Shown: piece after piece, positions 43,056 to 50,871 of the stretch
Layout of the letters: each line of letters starts with the position of its first letter
Numbering within the stretch: position 1 is the first letter of the stretch
Source of the DNA: an uncultured Drancourtella sp.
GTDB taxonomy: Bacteria > Bacillota > Clostridia > Lachnospirales > Lachnospiraceae
NCBI GenBank assembly: GCA_937880845.1
Contig: CALFLL010000041.1
Coordinates: forward strand, 1 to 50,871
Direction: 5' to 3'
Length of the DNA: 50,871 bases
The notes under the pieces: generated by a model
Told to the model about the DNA's origin: nothing
The model's database searches: none
Seen by the model: only the letters and a program-made list of their open reading frames with translations
Position numbers and translations under genes: made by a program

Positions 43056-43952
43056 TTATTTCATCCTTTTGTTTGATTTATTTTTCCATTCTTTAAAAAT
43101 AGATTCATAACGAGAAGAAAACAGGCTCCCTTTTTGCCAGATCATCGTAAAATCATGAGTGATACAAAAATCCTTTGGCGTAATATCAACAAATGTTCCT
43201 GCTTCCAATTCTTCTTCGGCAGCGGCCTTATAAAGAAAGGTAATGCCAAGATTGGCTTTTACGAGAGCTTTTAAGGCGTGGATATTGCCGATTTCCGTTA
43301 TGCCGGAAAAATCGTGGATAGATAAATTTTTACCGTCCAGATACTTTTCCAGAATTTCCCGTGTTCCCGATCCTGCTTCTCTTACGATAAGGCGATGTGG
43401 CAGAAGGCTTTGAATGGAATCCGTCGGAACAGAACCGGAGAAGTCTTTTCCGCAAACCGCAATATAAGGTTCTGTGGAAAAAGTAAGATAGTCATACTGA
43501 CTTTTGTCAAAATATCCTTCTATAAGTGCAAAATCGATTTCGCCTGAAGAAATTTTTTGTAGAAGTTCATGGGTATTTGATACAATCATGGTCATGGATA
43601 TATCAGGATGATTTTTCTGATAGGAAATCATATAATTTGGCATGATGAATTCCCCGATCGTCAATGTGACACCAAAAATCAGTGAAGGATGATTCTGAAT
43701 CGAAGACAAAGCTTCTTTTAAATAAATTTGGTCATGGCTTAAAGTGGATGCTGCATGGTAAAGATATTCGCCTGCTTTGGTAAGAACAGGTTTTTTGCCG
43801 TGAAATGTAAAAAGTTTTGTATCATAGTAATTTTCAATGAAGCGGATGTGCTGAGAAACGGCAGGCTGAGTAATGTGCAGACTGTCTGCGGCTTTTGTAA
43901 AATTCATATATTTGCATACTTCAAGAAAGGTATAAATACGAAAATCAAGCAT
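43056..43952 (-). CDS. LysR family transcriptional regulator (CysB/YeiE-like)
   Basis: A 298-residue LysR regulator. The N-terminal helix-turn-helix is FTKAADSLHITQPAVSQHI (about residues 18-36), followed by the linker helix and a periplasmic-binding-protein-like effector domain from about residue 90 (IDFALIEG, REAGSGTREILEKYL). It is divergent from a YeiH-type transporter, the same pairing as yeiE/yeiH in enterics, so it probably controls that gene in response to a sulfur-related ligand. AAAGGAGG precedes the ATG. Confidence 0.88.
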   Translation of the reverse strand: MLDFRIYTFLEVCKYMNFTKAADSLHITQPAVSQHIRFIENYYDTKLFTFHGKKPVLTKAGEYLYHAASTLSHDQIYLKEALSSIQNHPSLIFGVTLTIGEFIMPNYMISYQKNHPDISMTMIVSNTHELLQKISSGEIDFALIEGYFDKSQYDYLTFSTEPYIAVCGKDFSGSVPTDSIQSLLPHRLIVREAGSGTREILEKYLDGKNLSIHDFSGITEIGNIHALKALVKANLGITFLYKAAAEEELEAGTFVDITPKDFCITHDFTMIWQKGSLFSSRYESIFKEWKNKSNKRMK

Positions 43953-44079
43953 ATAAAATCCTCCTTTCTTTATAATAACATAATATTATGAAAAGATAAA
44001 GATATATAATTTTAATTAATTATTATTTTTTGATAATATGGAAAAGGAACAATGAAAACGGATAAAAGAGGAGGATAAC
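43953..44079. promoter_or_regulatory. AT-rich control region between lysR-like and yeiH-like genes
   Basis: This 127-base divergent region holds the 12-base palindrome CATAATATTATG (43979-43990) and a long AT stretch. A LysR site (T-N11-A type) is expected here and the palindrome is a candidate. No confident -10/-35 pair is assigned. Confidence 0.35.
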
Positions 44080-45096
44080 GTGAAAGAGGTTAAGAAAAAT
44101 TTAAAAGGAATTTTGGTGTGTGCAGCAATCGCAATTCCTGCTACATGGCTAGGAAAACGATTTGAAGTGATCGGAGGACCGGTATTTGGAATTTTGATGG
44201 GAATATGCTTGGCAATGTTGATAAAACGACGAGAACAAATTGAACCGGGTATTCAGTATACGTCGAAAAAAATATTACAATACGCAGTGATCTTATTGGG
44301 GTTTGGAATGAATCTTACAAATATCCTGGAAAAAGGAAAGCAGTCCCTGCCCATCATCGTTATGACAATTTCTACATCCCTGCTCATTTCTTTTGCGTTA
44401 TGTAAGGTGATGAAGATCCCTGGGAAAATCTCCACACTTGTGGGAGTGGGCTCCAGCATTTGCGGCGGATCGGCAATCGCGGCAACAGCTCCGGTCATTC
44501 AGGCAGATGACGAGGAGATAGCGCAGTCTATTTCGGTTATTTTCCTGTTCAATATCATTGCAGCATTGATTTTTCCGACTCTGGGAGCGGCAATCGGTCT
44601 GGGAAATGAAGGATTTGGTCTGTTTGCCGGAACGGCTATAAATGATACATCTTCGGTTACGGCGGCGGCAGCAGCCTGGGACGGTATTCATGGGAGCAAT
44701 ACGTTAGAAGCAGCTACAATCGTGAAACTGACAAGGACGCTGGCTATTATTCCGATTACGCTTATATTATCGCTTCTGGAAATGAGAAAAGCAAAAAGTG
44801 AAGGGAAAAAAGCAGGAGAAGGGTTTAGTATCAAACAGGTATTTCCGTTTTTTGTATTATTTTTTATATTGGCTTCTGTTATTACGACCGTTTTTTCACT
44901 GCCTGCTTTTATAACAGCGCCATTAAAGGAATTGAGTAAATTTTTTATCGTAATGGCTATGGCAGCAATCGGATTTAATACAAATATCATAAAGTTGATA
45001 AAAACAGGAGGAAAGCCGATTTTTATGGGATTTTGCTGTTGGATCGGTATTTCCTGTGTCAGCCTGATACTGCAGCATGTAATGGGAATATGGTAA
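44080..45096 (+). CDS. yeiH: YeiH family putative sulfate exporter
   Basis: A 338-residue membrane protein with about ten helices of the Cons_hypoth698/YeiH family, described as putative sulfate exporters. Typical segments are ILQYAVILLGFGMNL, GVGSSICGGSAIAATAPVI, FAGTAINDTSSVTAAA and the final AMAAIGFNTNI. The start is GTG at 44080 with AGAGGAGG 7 bases upstream. Divergent from the LysR regulator. Substrate unproven. Confidence 0.87.
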   Translation: MKEVKKNLKGILVCAAIAIPATWLGKRFEVIGGPVFGILMGICLAMLIKRREQIEPGIQYTSKKILQYAVILLGFGMNLTNILEKGKQSLPIIVMTISTSLLISFALCKVMKIPGKISTLVGVGSSICGGSAIAATAPVIQADDEEIAQSISVIFLFNIIAALIFPTLGAAIGLGNEGFGLFAGTAINDTSSVTAAAAAWDGIHGSNTLEAATIVKLTRTLAIIPITLILSLLEMRKAKSEGKKAGEGFSIKQVFPFFVLFFILASVITTVFSLPAFITAPLKELSKFFIVMAMAAIGFNTNIIKLIKTGGKPIFMGFCCWIGISCVSLILQHVMGIW

Positions 45097-45106
45097 ATAA
45101 AACATT

Positions 45107-45149
45107 CGGAGCATATATTGTGAATAACAAATATGTTCCGGAGTTTTTT
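45107..45149 (+). terminator. Terminator after yeiH that abuts the next start codon
   Basis: CGGAGCATAT (45107-45116) pairs with ATATGTTCCG (45131-45140), one G-U pair, followed by GAG and six Ts. The T run ends at the base before the ATG at 45150, and the GGAG ribosome site (45140-45143) touches the right arm. Confidence 0.65.
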
Positions 45150-45923
45150 ATGTGGATAAAAAAAGAAAAACGAAAAACATATGTGGCGGCAGTCGTCGCT
45201 GTATGCTGCACGGTTCTTGCAGGGGGATTCTATATGAAAGAATGTACCAGTGTAGGAAACAGCGTCAGCGGAAAGGAGATGCCGGTATGTTCGGTAGATA
45301 CGGAAAAAAATCAGGTGGCACTTACGTTTGAAACGGCGTGGGGAGAGGAAAAAACAAAACAGGTTCTGGATATATTGAAGAAAGAAAAGATTAAAAGTAC
45401 TTTTTTTATAACCGGGGAATGGGCTGAAAAACATTCGGACGTATTGCTTAGGATGAAAAGAGAAGGGCATGACATCGGAAATTCGGGACAGACACATGAA
45501 AATCTTGTACAAAAAAAACAGAGAGAGCAAAAACAAGAAATCCAATCGGCACAACGGATTGTAAAAGAACAGACAGGAAAAGAAATGACGCTATTTCGTC
45601 CGCCTTATGGGAAATATAATAACAGCCTTTTGCGAACTGCACAATCATTGGGATATCTTTCGGTAACATGGTCAATCGATTCCAAAGACTGGAAAGAATA
45701 CGGAGAAAAAGAGATCATTGATGCCGTAATAAACAGCGGTGATTTAAAAAAAGGTGCCATTATCCGTCTGAACAGCGAAGGAAAAGATACACCGAAGGCT
45801 CTTCCAAAATTGATTCGGGAGATTAAAAAAAGAGGGTATCAGATCGTACCGGTTTCTCAAATGGCATATAAGGAAAATTACTATATGGATATAAACGGGC
45901 GACAAATACCAAGGCTGACATAA
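45150..45923 (+). CDS. Polysaccharide deacetylase (NodB) fold protein with a degenerate metal site
   Basis: A 257-residue exported or membrane-anchored protein (helix about residues 11-30 after MWIKKEKRK). The NodB fold is clear: VALTFETAWG, KIKSTFFITGEWA, GHDIGNSGQTHENL, LFRPPYGKYN and TWSIDSKDW. It is closest to the PdaB/YlxY group of sporulating bacteria. The motif-1 Asp (usually TFD) is Glu and the first motif-2 His (usually GNH) is Ser, so metal-dependent deacetylation is doubtful. ATG 45150 is chosen for its GGAG site and signal sequence. The frame extends upstream into yeiH without a ribosome site. Confidence 0.8.
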   Translation: MWIKKEKRKTYVAAVVAVCCTVLAGGFYMKECTSVGNSVSGKEMPVCSVDTEKNQVALTFETAWGEEKTKQVLDILKKEKIKSTFFITGEWAEKHSDVLLRMKREGHDIGNSGQTHENLVQKKQREQKQEIQSAQRIVKEQTGKEMTLFRPPYGKYNNSLLRTAQSLGYLSVTWSIDSKDWKEYGEKEIIDAVINSGDLKKGAIIRLNSEGKDTPKALPKLIREIKKRGYQIVPVSQMAYKENYYMDINGRQIPRLT

Positions 45924-45974
45924 AAAAGAAATCTGTTACATATAGATACAAGAAAGAAAAGAGCGAGGTTATCC

Positions 45975-46781
45975 ATGCATTTTGTAAAAATGGAAGGATG
46001 CGGAAATGATTATATCTATATAGATGGGGCAAAGGAAAAACTAGGAAATCCGTCGTGGATTGCCAGAAAGATCAGTGACAGACATTTCGGTGTGGGAGCG
46101 GACGGTATGATCGTCATATATCCTTCAATCAGAGCAGATTTTAGAATGGAAATGTATAATGCAGACGGTTCCAGGGGAGCCATGTGCGGAAACGGAATAC
46201 GATGTGTGGGGGAATATGTGTACGAATACAAAAAGACAAGTAAAAAAGAACTTTGTATAGAAACAGACAGTGGGATTAAAAAACTTTATTTAGATCAGGA
46301 AGACGGAAAGATAACAAATGTAAAAGTATGTATGGGGATACCAAAGATAGTAAAAAGGGAGCATCTGGTTTCCATACATGGTAAGAGAACACCGGTTACC
46401 ATTGTTTCAATGGGAAATCCGCATGCGGTATTATTTGTGCCTTCCGACGCGGGAAACTGGAAAGAGTGGGACATGAGTATAGCAGAACGGATTTCCGTAC
46501 ATTCTGATTTTAGAGAGGGTATCAATGTGGAACTGGTACAGGTATTTTCTGAATATGGCATGAAAGTACGGGTATGGGAAAGAGGTACGGGAGAAACTCT
46601 TTCCTGCGGAACGGGAGCTTGTGCAGCTGTGGCAGCGGCGTTGACCGTCGGCAAGACATCGGATCATGTAAAAGTCGAAATGCCCGGAGGCGTCCTTTCG
46701 ATTTCAGGGGAAACAGAAAGCGGAAACATGTATTTGGAGGGAAAAAGCAGCATTATATGCGAAGGGGAATACTATATTTGA
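45975..46781 (+). CDS. dapF: Diaminopimelate epimerase
   Basis: Converts LL- to meso-diaminopimelate for peptidoglycan and lysine. The two catalytic cysteines are Cys71 (AMCGNGIRC) and Cys211 (LSCGTGACAA). The N-terminal MEGCGNDYIYID is typical. Length 268. The ATG follows GAGCGAGG. It lies about 100 bases before dapL, the enzyme that makes its substrate. Confidence 0.94.
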   Translation: MHFVKMEGCGNDYIYIDGAKEKLGNPSWIARKISDRHFGVGADGMIVIYPSIRADFRMEMYNADGSRGAMCGNGIRCVGEYVYEYKKTSKKELCIETDSGIKKLYLDQEDGKITNVKVCMGIPKIVKREHLVSIHGKRTPVTIVSMGNPHAVLFVPSDAGNWKEWDMSIAERISVHSDFREGINVELVQVFSEYGMKVRVWERGTGETLSCGTGACAAVAAALTVGKTSDHVKVEMPGGVLSISGETESGNMYLEGKSSIICEGEYYI

Positions 46782-46796
46782 TTTCTTTAAAATTGC

Positions 46797-46825
46797 TTTA
46801 CGTTCTTTGGTAAATGTGTTATGCT
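46797..46825 (+). promoter_or_regulatory. Candidate promoter of dapL
   Basis: TTTACG (46797-46802), 17 bases, TATGCT (46820-46825). GCTAAA (46823-46828) and TTTAGC (46840-46845) form a small inverted repeat over the start region. A lysine riboswitch was not recognised. Confidence 0.45.
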
Positions 46826-46879
46826 AAACCAAACGTGAATTTAGCACATTAAAGAAATAAAGAGAAGGAGACGGAAATT

Positions 46880-48094
46880 ATGTTTAAAATCAACGAAGAT
46901 TATCTGAAACTTCCGGGAAGTTATCTTTTTTCCAACATTGGAAAAAAAGTTGCGGCATATACAGAGGAACATCCTGAAAAGTCTATCATTCGTCTTGGGA
47001 TCGGAGATGTAACGCAACCTCTGGCTCCGGCTATTATTGACGCACTTCATAAAGCGGTAGAAGAAATGGGAAATGCAGAAACATTTCATGGATATGCCCC
47101 GGATCTGGGCTATGAATTCTTGAGAAGTGCAATGGCAAAAAATGATTATGAAGCACGCGGCTGTGAGATTTATCCGGATGAAATCTTTATTTCTGACGGA
47201 GCGAAGGGAGATTCCGGAAATATCCAGGAGATTTTTGCAAAAGATAATAAGATTGCAGTGTGTGATCCGGTCTATCCCGTATATGTGGATACGAATGTCA
47301 TGGCGGGAAGGACAGGTACTTATGATGCCGGGACAGAAACATGGAGTGATGTGATTTATATGCCATGTACGGCGGACAATCAATTTGTTCCGGAATTGCC
47401 AAAAGAAGTTCCGGATCTTATCTATCTTTGTTTTCCGAACAATCCGACAGGATCTGCCGTTACAAAAGCACAGCTTCAGGAATGGGTGGACTATGCAAAC
47501 AAAAACGGAGCTGTGATCATTTATGATGCGGCATACGAAGCTTATATTTCCGAAGAAGGCGTCCCTCATACGATTTTTGAATGTGAAGGTGCAAGAACGT
47601 GTGCCATCGAGCTTAGAAGTTTTTCTAAGAATGCGGGCTTTACAGGTGTAAGACTTGGAGCGACCGTGATTCCGAAGGACTTAAAATGCGGTGATGTGAT
47701 GCTTCATTCCTTGTGGGCAAGACGGCATGGAACAAAATACAACGGAGCACCCTACATCGTGCAGAAAGCCGGGGAAGCCGTATACTCAGAAGCGGGAAAA
47801 ACACAGATCAAAGAACAAATTGCTTATTATATGAGAAATGCAAAAACGATTCATGATGGACTGAAGAGTGCAGGGTATACGGTATCCGGCGGTGTCAATT
47901 CTCCGTATATTTGGTTGAAAACACCCAAGAATATGACATCATGGCAGTTTTTCGATTATCTTTTGGAGCATGCAGGTGTTGTCGGTACTCCGGGTTCGGG
48001 ATTCGGACCAAGCGGAGAAGGATACTTCCGTTTGACGGCATTTGGAACATATGAAAATACGGCAGCGGCAGTAGAACGTATCAAACAGTTATAA
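46880..48094 (+). CDS. dapL: LL-diaminopimelate aminotransferase
   Basis: A PLP enzyme that makes LL-diaminopimelate directly from tetrahydrodipicolinate and glutamate, bypassing the acylated route. MFKINEDYLKLPGSYLFSNI and RLGIGDVTQPLAPAI are diagnostic for DapL. FPNNPTGSAVT, YDAAYEAYI and SFSKNAGFTGVRLG (PLP Lys) follow. Length 404. AGAAGGAGACGG precedes the ATG. With dapF it defines the aminotransferase pathway. Confidence 0.95.
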   Translation: MFKINEDYLKLPGSYLFSNIGKKVAAYTEEHPEKSIIRLGIGDVTQPLAPAIIDALHKAVEEMGNAETFHGYAPDLGYEFLRSAMAKNDYEARGCEIYPDEIFISDGAKGDSGNIQEIFAKDNKIAVCDPVYPVYVDTNVMAGRTGTYDAGTETWSDVIYMPCTADNQFVPELPKEVPDLIYLCFPNNPTGSAVTKAQLQEWVDYANKNGAVIIYDAAYEAYISEEGVPHTIFECEGARTCAIELRSFSKNAGFTGVRLGATVIPKDLKCGDVMLHSLWARRHGTKYNGAPYIVQKAGEAVYSEAGKTQIKEQIAYYMRNAKTIHDGLKSAGYTVSGGVNSPYIWLKTPKNMTSWQFFDYLLEHAGVVGTPGSGFGPSGEGYFRLTAFGTYENTAAAVERIKQL

Positions 48095-48095
48095 G

Positions 48096-48128
48096 AAAAA
48101 CCTCTGGTCATAAAGATCAGAGGTTTTT
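48096..48128. terminator. Bidirectional terminator between dapL and the MerR gene
   Basis: AAAAACCTCTGGTC (48096-48109) pairs with GATCAGAGGTTTTT (48115-48128), one G-U pair, with a 5-base loop and A/T tracts on both sides. It overlaps the last codons of the minus-strand gene. Confidence 0.8.
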
Positions 48129-48914
48129 AACATGAATCTGAAGTTCTGTCATATGTTCTTTGGGATTGGATGTCTGGTGGATATCCACCCAAAGAAGTTC
48201 CAAAAAAGTATCCGAAAGTTCATAACCATGTGTTTTTGCATAATCTATAAGAAGCGGAATATAGGTGTCGTTTCGGACTTCATTTCCGCGGTAGACCAAA
48301 GAAAGGTAGGTACCACCCGGAAAGATGTCCGTACCGTCTTCTGCAATGATAAAAACGCCGTGATAACCGGTATATTTTTTCTGACGTGCCGCTTCCATAG
48401 AAAGAAGGGAACCGATATTATTATTTCCGATGATGGAAAGAGAGTCCTTGGATTTATTCAGAAGCTGCTTCATAAGAACGTCCATTTCTGCATCTTTTTT
48501 ATATCCGGATCGGATGATATGGCAGGGACGGTCCGGAAAATGCTTTTCTCTTACCACGCCTAAAGGCTGATCTTTTACTTCCTGTAGTGTCTGAAGTTTT
48601 TCTTTTACATTTTCTTTTAATTTTTTTAATAGGACAAGTTGATCTTCAATGGCCTGGAGTTCATCGATCAAAAGAAGTTCCGTCGTTTCTATACTTCTGT
48701 CATCCAGATAGGTTTTGATTTTTCCCATGGGGAAGTGGAGCTGTCTTAGGTCACGGATCACATTTAATCGCCAGATATCGTTTAACTGGTACAGCCGATA
48801 ACCGTTTTCTCCGCGTTTCGGTGTCAGGATTCCAAGCTCTTCGTAATAACGCAGAGAGTCGGTCCCTATATGGTATAATTTTGAAATTTCTCCGATTTTA
48901 AAATATTGTTTCAT
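48117..48914 (-). CDS. MerR family regulator with BmrR-like effector domain
   Basis: A 265-residue multidrug-type activator. The N-terminal winged helix is FKIGEISKLYHIGTDSLRYYEELGIL, with GYRLYQLNDIWRLNVIRDL. A dimerisation coiled coil (about residues 75-115) and a C-terminal GyrI/BmrR-type ligand domain (about 120-265, GGTYLSLVYRG) follow. It is divergent from a MATE pump, and a MerR-type operator lies between them, so it probably activates the pump when it binds a drug or metabolite. A minus-strand TATAAT (48968-48963) inside the operator suggests autoregulation. Confidence 0.9.
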   Translation of the reverse strand: MKQYFKIGEISKLYHIGTDSLRYYEELGILTPKRGENGYRLYQLNDIWRLNVIRDLRQLHFPMGKIKTYLDDRSIETTELLLIDELQAIEDQLVLLKKLKENVKEKLQTLQEVKDQPLGVVREKHFPDRPCHIIRSGYKKDAEMDVLMKQLLNKSKDSLSIIGNNNIGSLLSMEAARQKKYTGYHGVFIIAEDGTDIFPGGTYLSLVYRGNEVRNDTYIPLLIDYAKTHGYELSDTFLELLWVDIHQTSNPKEHMTELQIHVKNL

Positions 48915-48951
48915 ACGGATCGTCCTTTTTTAAATAGATTAAGAAAACCTC

Positions 48952-48982
48952 TTGACATTGGTATTATACCAAAGTTTATACT
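48952..48982 (+). promoter_or_regulatory. MerR-type operator/promoter of the MATE gene (19-bp spacer)
   Basis: TTGACA (48952-48957) and TATACT (48977-48982) are separated by 19 bases, the over-long spacer that MerR proteins correct by DNA distortion. The spacer contains the dyad TTGGTATTATACCAA (48958-48972). Confidence 0.8.
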
Positions 48983-49011
48983 AAAAGTACATAAGAAAGC
49001 GAGGTTATATT

Positions 49012-50361
49012 ATGAAATTAGAAGGAAAATCTCTCAAGCGAGACTTTTTAAGGTTTATCATTCCATCCATCATCGCTCAATGGGTATTCACTTTATATAC
49101 GATGATAGACGGGATTTTCGTAGCAAGAGGGGTATCGGAGACGGCATTGACGGCAGTCAATATTTCCATGCCGTTTACGATGGCACTGTTTTCCATATCT
49201 ATTTTATTCGCCATCGGAACCTCCACGGTAGTTGCCATTTTGCTTGGTCAGGGTGAGAAGAAAAAGGCAAACGAAGTGTTTACACAGAATATTTTATTAT
49301 TAAGCTTGTTATCGATCATCATTACCGTGGTTGTCTATATATGGCTGGAACCACTGTCAAGATTTCTTGGTGCTACGGATAATATTCTCCCGTATACGAT
49401 GGAGTATATCGGAACATTGGCACCGTTCTCTATTGCTTTTATTTTATCCTATTCTTTTGAAACACTCATAAAAACAGACGGATATCCAAAGCTTGCTACT
49501 ATTTACGTGACGGTAGGGGCCATAATGAACTGTATTTTAGATTATCTGTTTGTAATGGTATTTCATCAAGGCGTGTTTGGGGCCGCTTTTGCGACAGGAA
49601 TTTCGCAGGTTGCCGTTATTTTCCTGTATTTGAAACATTTCCTTGGAGCTAAAAGTACCATTAAGTTTAGCAGATTTAAGCTCGATTTGAAAATGACGGT
49701 AAGAAAATTCAGAAACGGTCTTTCTGCCGGTGTGACGGAGATGTCTGCCGGAATCACGATTTTTTTCTTCAACTGGGCCATTTTGAAGTACATTAATGAA
49801 GGAGCCCTTGTAAGTTATACGATCATTTCCTATGTCAACTCCATCGTTGTCATGTCCATGGCAGGAATTGCCCAGGGAGCTCAGCCTCTTATCAGTTATT
49901 ATTACGGGAAAAAGGAAAAGAAAAAATATCATAAACTTTTCCGCTACGGCTTGACCGCGGCGGCAGTAATATCTGTTATAGCGGTTGTATTCTGTATGGT
50001 GGGAGCAAAAGGAATCGTATCTCTTTTCGTAGCCAAAGAGCACACGGAATTGATGGAATATTCGGTAAAGGTGTTCCGTATCTTTATTTTATCGTTCCTT
50101 CTTGTGGGATACAATGTGGTAGTAGGAGGATTTTTCACAGCGGTGGAAAAGCCAACCTTTGCGACCATGATTTCAGTGGGAAGAGGATTGGTACTTCTTG
50201 TATGCAGCCTTTTTGTACTCACGGCTGTCTTTGGCGGAGAAGGAATCTGGTGGACACCGATTTTATCAGAAGCGTTGTGCTTGATCATGACAATGTCGAT
50301 GTTGCTTTACTATCGGAAAAGAGCAAGGAAAACAATGACCATAGCAGTACCGGAATATTAA
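49012..50361 (+). CDS. MATE family efflux transporter (MepA-like)
   Basis: A 449-residue membrane pump with about 12 helices. The first bundle starts FIIPSIIAQWVFTLYTMIDGIFVARG. The second half has GLSAGVTEMSAGITIFFFNW and GIAQGAQPLISYYYGKKEK, typical of the MepA subgroup of multidrug pumps. Probably cation-gradient driven. GCGAGG precedes the ATG. It is controlled by the adjacent BmrR-like regulator, judging by the operator. Substrate unknown. Confidence 0.9.
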   Translation: MKLEGKSLKRDFLRFIIPSIIAQWVFTLYTMIDGIFVARGVSETALTAVNISMPFTMALFSISILFAIGTSTVVAILLGQGEKKKANEVFTQNILLLSLLSIIITVVVYIWLEPLSRFLGATDNILPYTMEYIGTLAPFSIAFILSYSFETLIKTDGYPKLATIYVTVGAIMNCILDYLFVMVFHQGVFGAAFATGISQVAVIFLYLKHFLGAKSTIKFSRFKLDLKMTVRKFRNGLSAGVTEMSAGITIFFFNWAILKYINEGALVSYTIISYVNSIVVMSMAGIAQGAQPLISYYYGKKEKKKYHKLFRYGLTAAAVISVIAVVFCMVGAKGIVSLFVAKEHTELMEYSVKVFRIFILSFLLVGYNVVVGGFFTAVEKPTFATMISVGRGLVLLVCSLFVLTAVFGGEGIWWTPILSEALCLIMTMSMLLYYRKRARKTMTIAVPEY

Positions 50362-50392
50362 AATAGAATAATATATTTTTCGGGAAATAATA

Positions 50393-50417
50393 CCGCCTGC
50401 ATATGATTTGCAGGCGG
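50393..50417. terminator. Hairpin after the MATE gene
   Basis: A perfect 9-bp stem, CCGCCTGCA (50393-50401) with TGCAGGCGG (50409-50417), has a 7-base loop. The T tail is weak, so it may be a poor terminator. Confidence 0.55.
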
Positions 50418-50452
50418 CAATTAATAAAATTACGTAAAAGCAAAAAAAACAG

Positions 50453-50480
50453 TTGACATTTGACTTTTTTTTGATATAAT
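50453..50480 (+). promoter_or_regulatory. Promoter of the tRNA cluster
   Basis: Perfect TTGACA (50453-50458) and perfect TATAAT (50475-50480) with a 16-base spacer, 40 bases before the first tRNA. Confidence 0.8.
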
Positions 50481-50520
50481 AGTCTTGTTCGCTGATGAAA
50501 CGGCGGACAGGCAATATTGT

Positions 50521-50591
50521 TGCGGATTGGTGTAATGGCAGCACAGCAGACTCTGACTCTGTTAGTAGAGGTTCGAGTCCTCTATCCGTAG
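50521..50591 (+). tRNA. tRNA-Gln (anticodon CUG)
   Basis: The 71-base cloverleaf has acceptor TGCGGAT paired with ATCCGTA (one G-U). The anticodon stem GCAGA/TCTGT holds the loop CTCTGAC, giving anticodon CTG for codon CAG. The T arm is AGAGG-TTCGAGT-CCTCT. CCA is not encoded. Confidence 0.93.
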
Positions 50592-50595
50592 TTTT

Positions 50596-50669
<74 letters not shown>

Positions 50670-50742
50670 TTACTGGTAAGAAGGAGTTTTCCAGACAATT
50701 TGCCGACATGAGAAATGAAAGATCTCATAACAGAAACAGTAA

Positions 50743-50813
50743 TGCGGATTGGTGTAATGGCAGCACAGCAGACTCTGACTCTGTTAGTAGAGGTTCGAGT
50801 CCTCTATCCGTAG
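50743..50813 (+). tRNA. tRNA-Gln (anticodon CUG), second copy
   Basis: Base-for-base identical to the copy at 50521-50591, with the same anticodon CTG and no encoded CCA. Confidence 0.93.
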
Positions 50814-50819
50814 TTCTTT

Positions 50820-50871
<52 letters not shown>

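Noticed and set aside
29966..43990. The 12-base palindrome CATAATATTATG occurs both before the alarmone synthetase gene and between the lysR-like and yeiH-like genes.
   Set aside because: A 15-base AT-rich match appearing twice in 50 kb is near chance expectation, and the two genes have no evident common control.
44688..45554. Minus-strand open frame of 288 codons across the yeiH-like and NodB-fold genes.
   Set aside because: It runs antisense to two well supported genes and across their terminator, with low-complexity Phe/Ser-rich translation.

Overview
The window reads as chromosome of an anaerobic, spore-forming, low-to-mid GC Firmicute, most likely a gut Lachnospiraceae. This rests on the linked spoIIA-sigF-spoVA cluster, a T-box leader on valS, diaminopimelate synthesis through the aminotransferase DapL, AGGAGG-type ribosome binding sites and the protein sequences themselves. 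No species is assigned.

Left end (1-3.7 kb): the right end of an integrated mobile element. A large serine recombinase runs straight into a NatA-type ABC ATPase gene. The junction lies in the Walker A codons, so the host gene has lost its 5' end and the last ~25 residues of the recombinase appear to be host-encoded. The permease natB follows intact. From 3.7 to 6.2 kb are ylmC/ymxH, nrdR, truA and an exonuclease III, ending at a perfect 42-bp palindrome. From 6.2 to 16.1 kb are a FabG-like reductase, a divergent RND transporter with a ~240-residue coiled-coil insertion, a small (p)ppGpp-hydrolase-like HD protein, a MATE pump, and an operon of type I asparaginase, AlkD-like glycosylase and a GNAT-HAD fusion.

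16.1-24.2 kb: a T-box leader and valS, then an LtaS-like phosphoglycerol transferase, folC, a 44-residue protein and a TPR-TM-TPR membrane protein, with little space between them. 24.3-29.0 kb: spoIIAA, spoIIAB, sigF, a small unrecognised membrane protein, spoVAA, AB, AC, AD and AE. Between sigF and the small gene, a near-perfect sigma-G promoter lies inside the loop of a 17-bp-stem terminator. This arrangement should stop spoIIA transcripts while sparing spoVA transcripts. 29-35 kb: a small unknown protein, a cysteine hydrolase, a small alarmone synthetase, a membrane-anchored EEP hydrolase, topB and alanine dehydrogenase.

35-42.5 kb: a YitT protein, then a Pho regulon operon pstS-pstC-pstA-pstB-phoU-phoB-phoR behind an 11-bp-phased Pho box. 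The PstS is circularly permuted relative to the usual family order. 42.5-50.9 kb: a LysR/YeiH pair with a small YitT-like protein that overlaps phoR tail to tail, a degenerate NodB-fold protein, dapF, dapL, a BmrR-like MerR regulator facing a MATE pump across a 19-bp-spacer operator, and a tandemly repeated tRNA-Gln(CUG)/tRNA-Pro(CGG) pair cut by the window end.

Most genes are ordinary core genes. The points that most deserve follow-up are the recombinase/natA junction, the promoter-in-loop terminator, the unknown protein in the spoVA operon and the permuted PstS.
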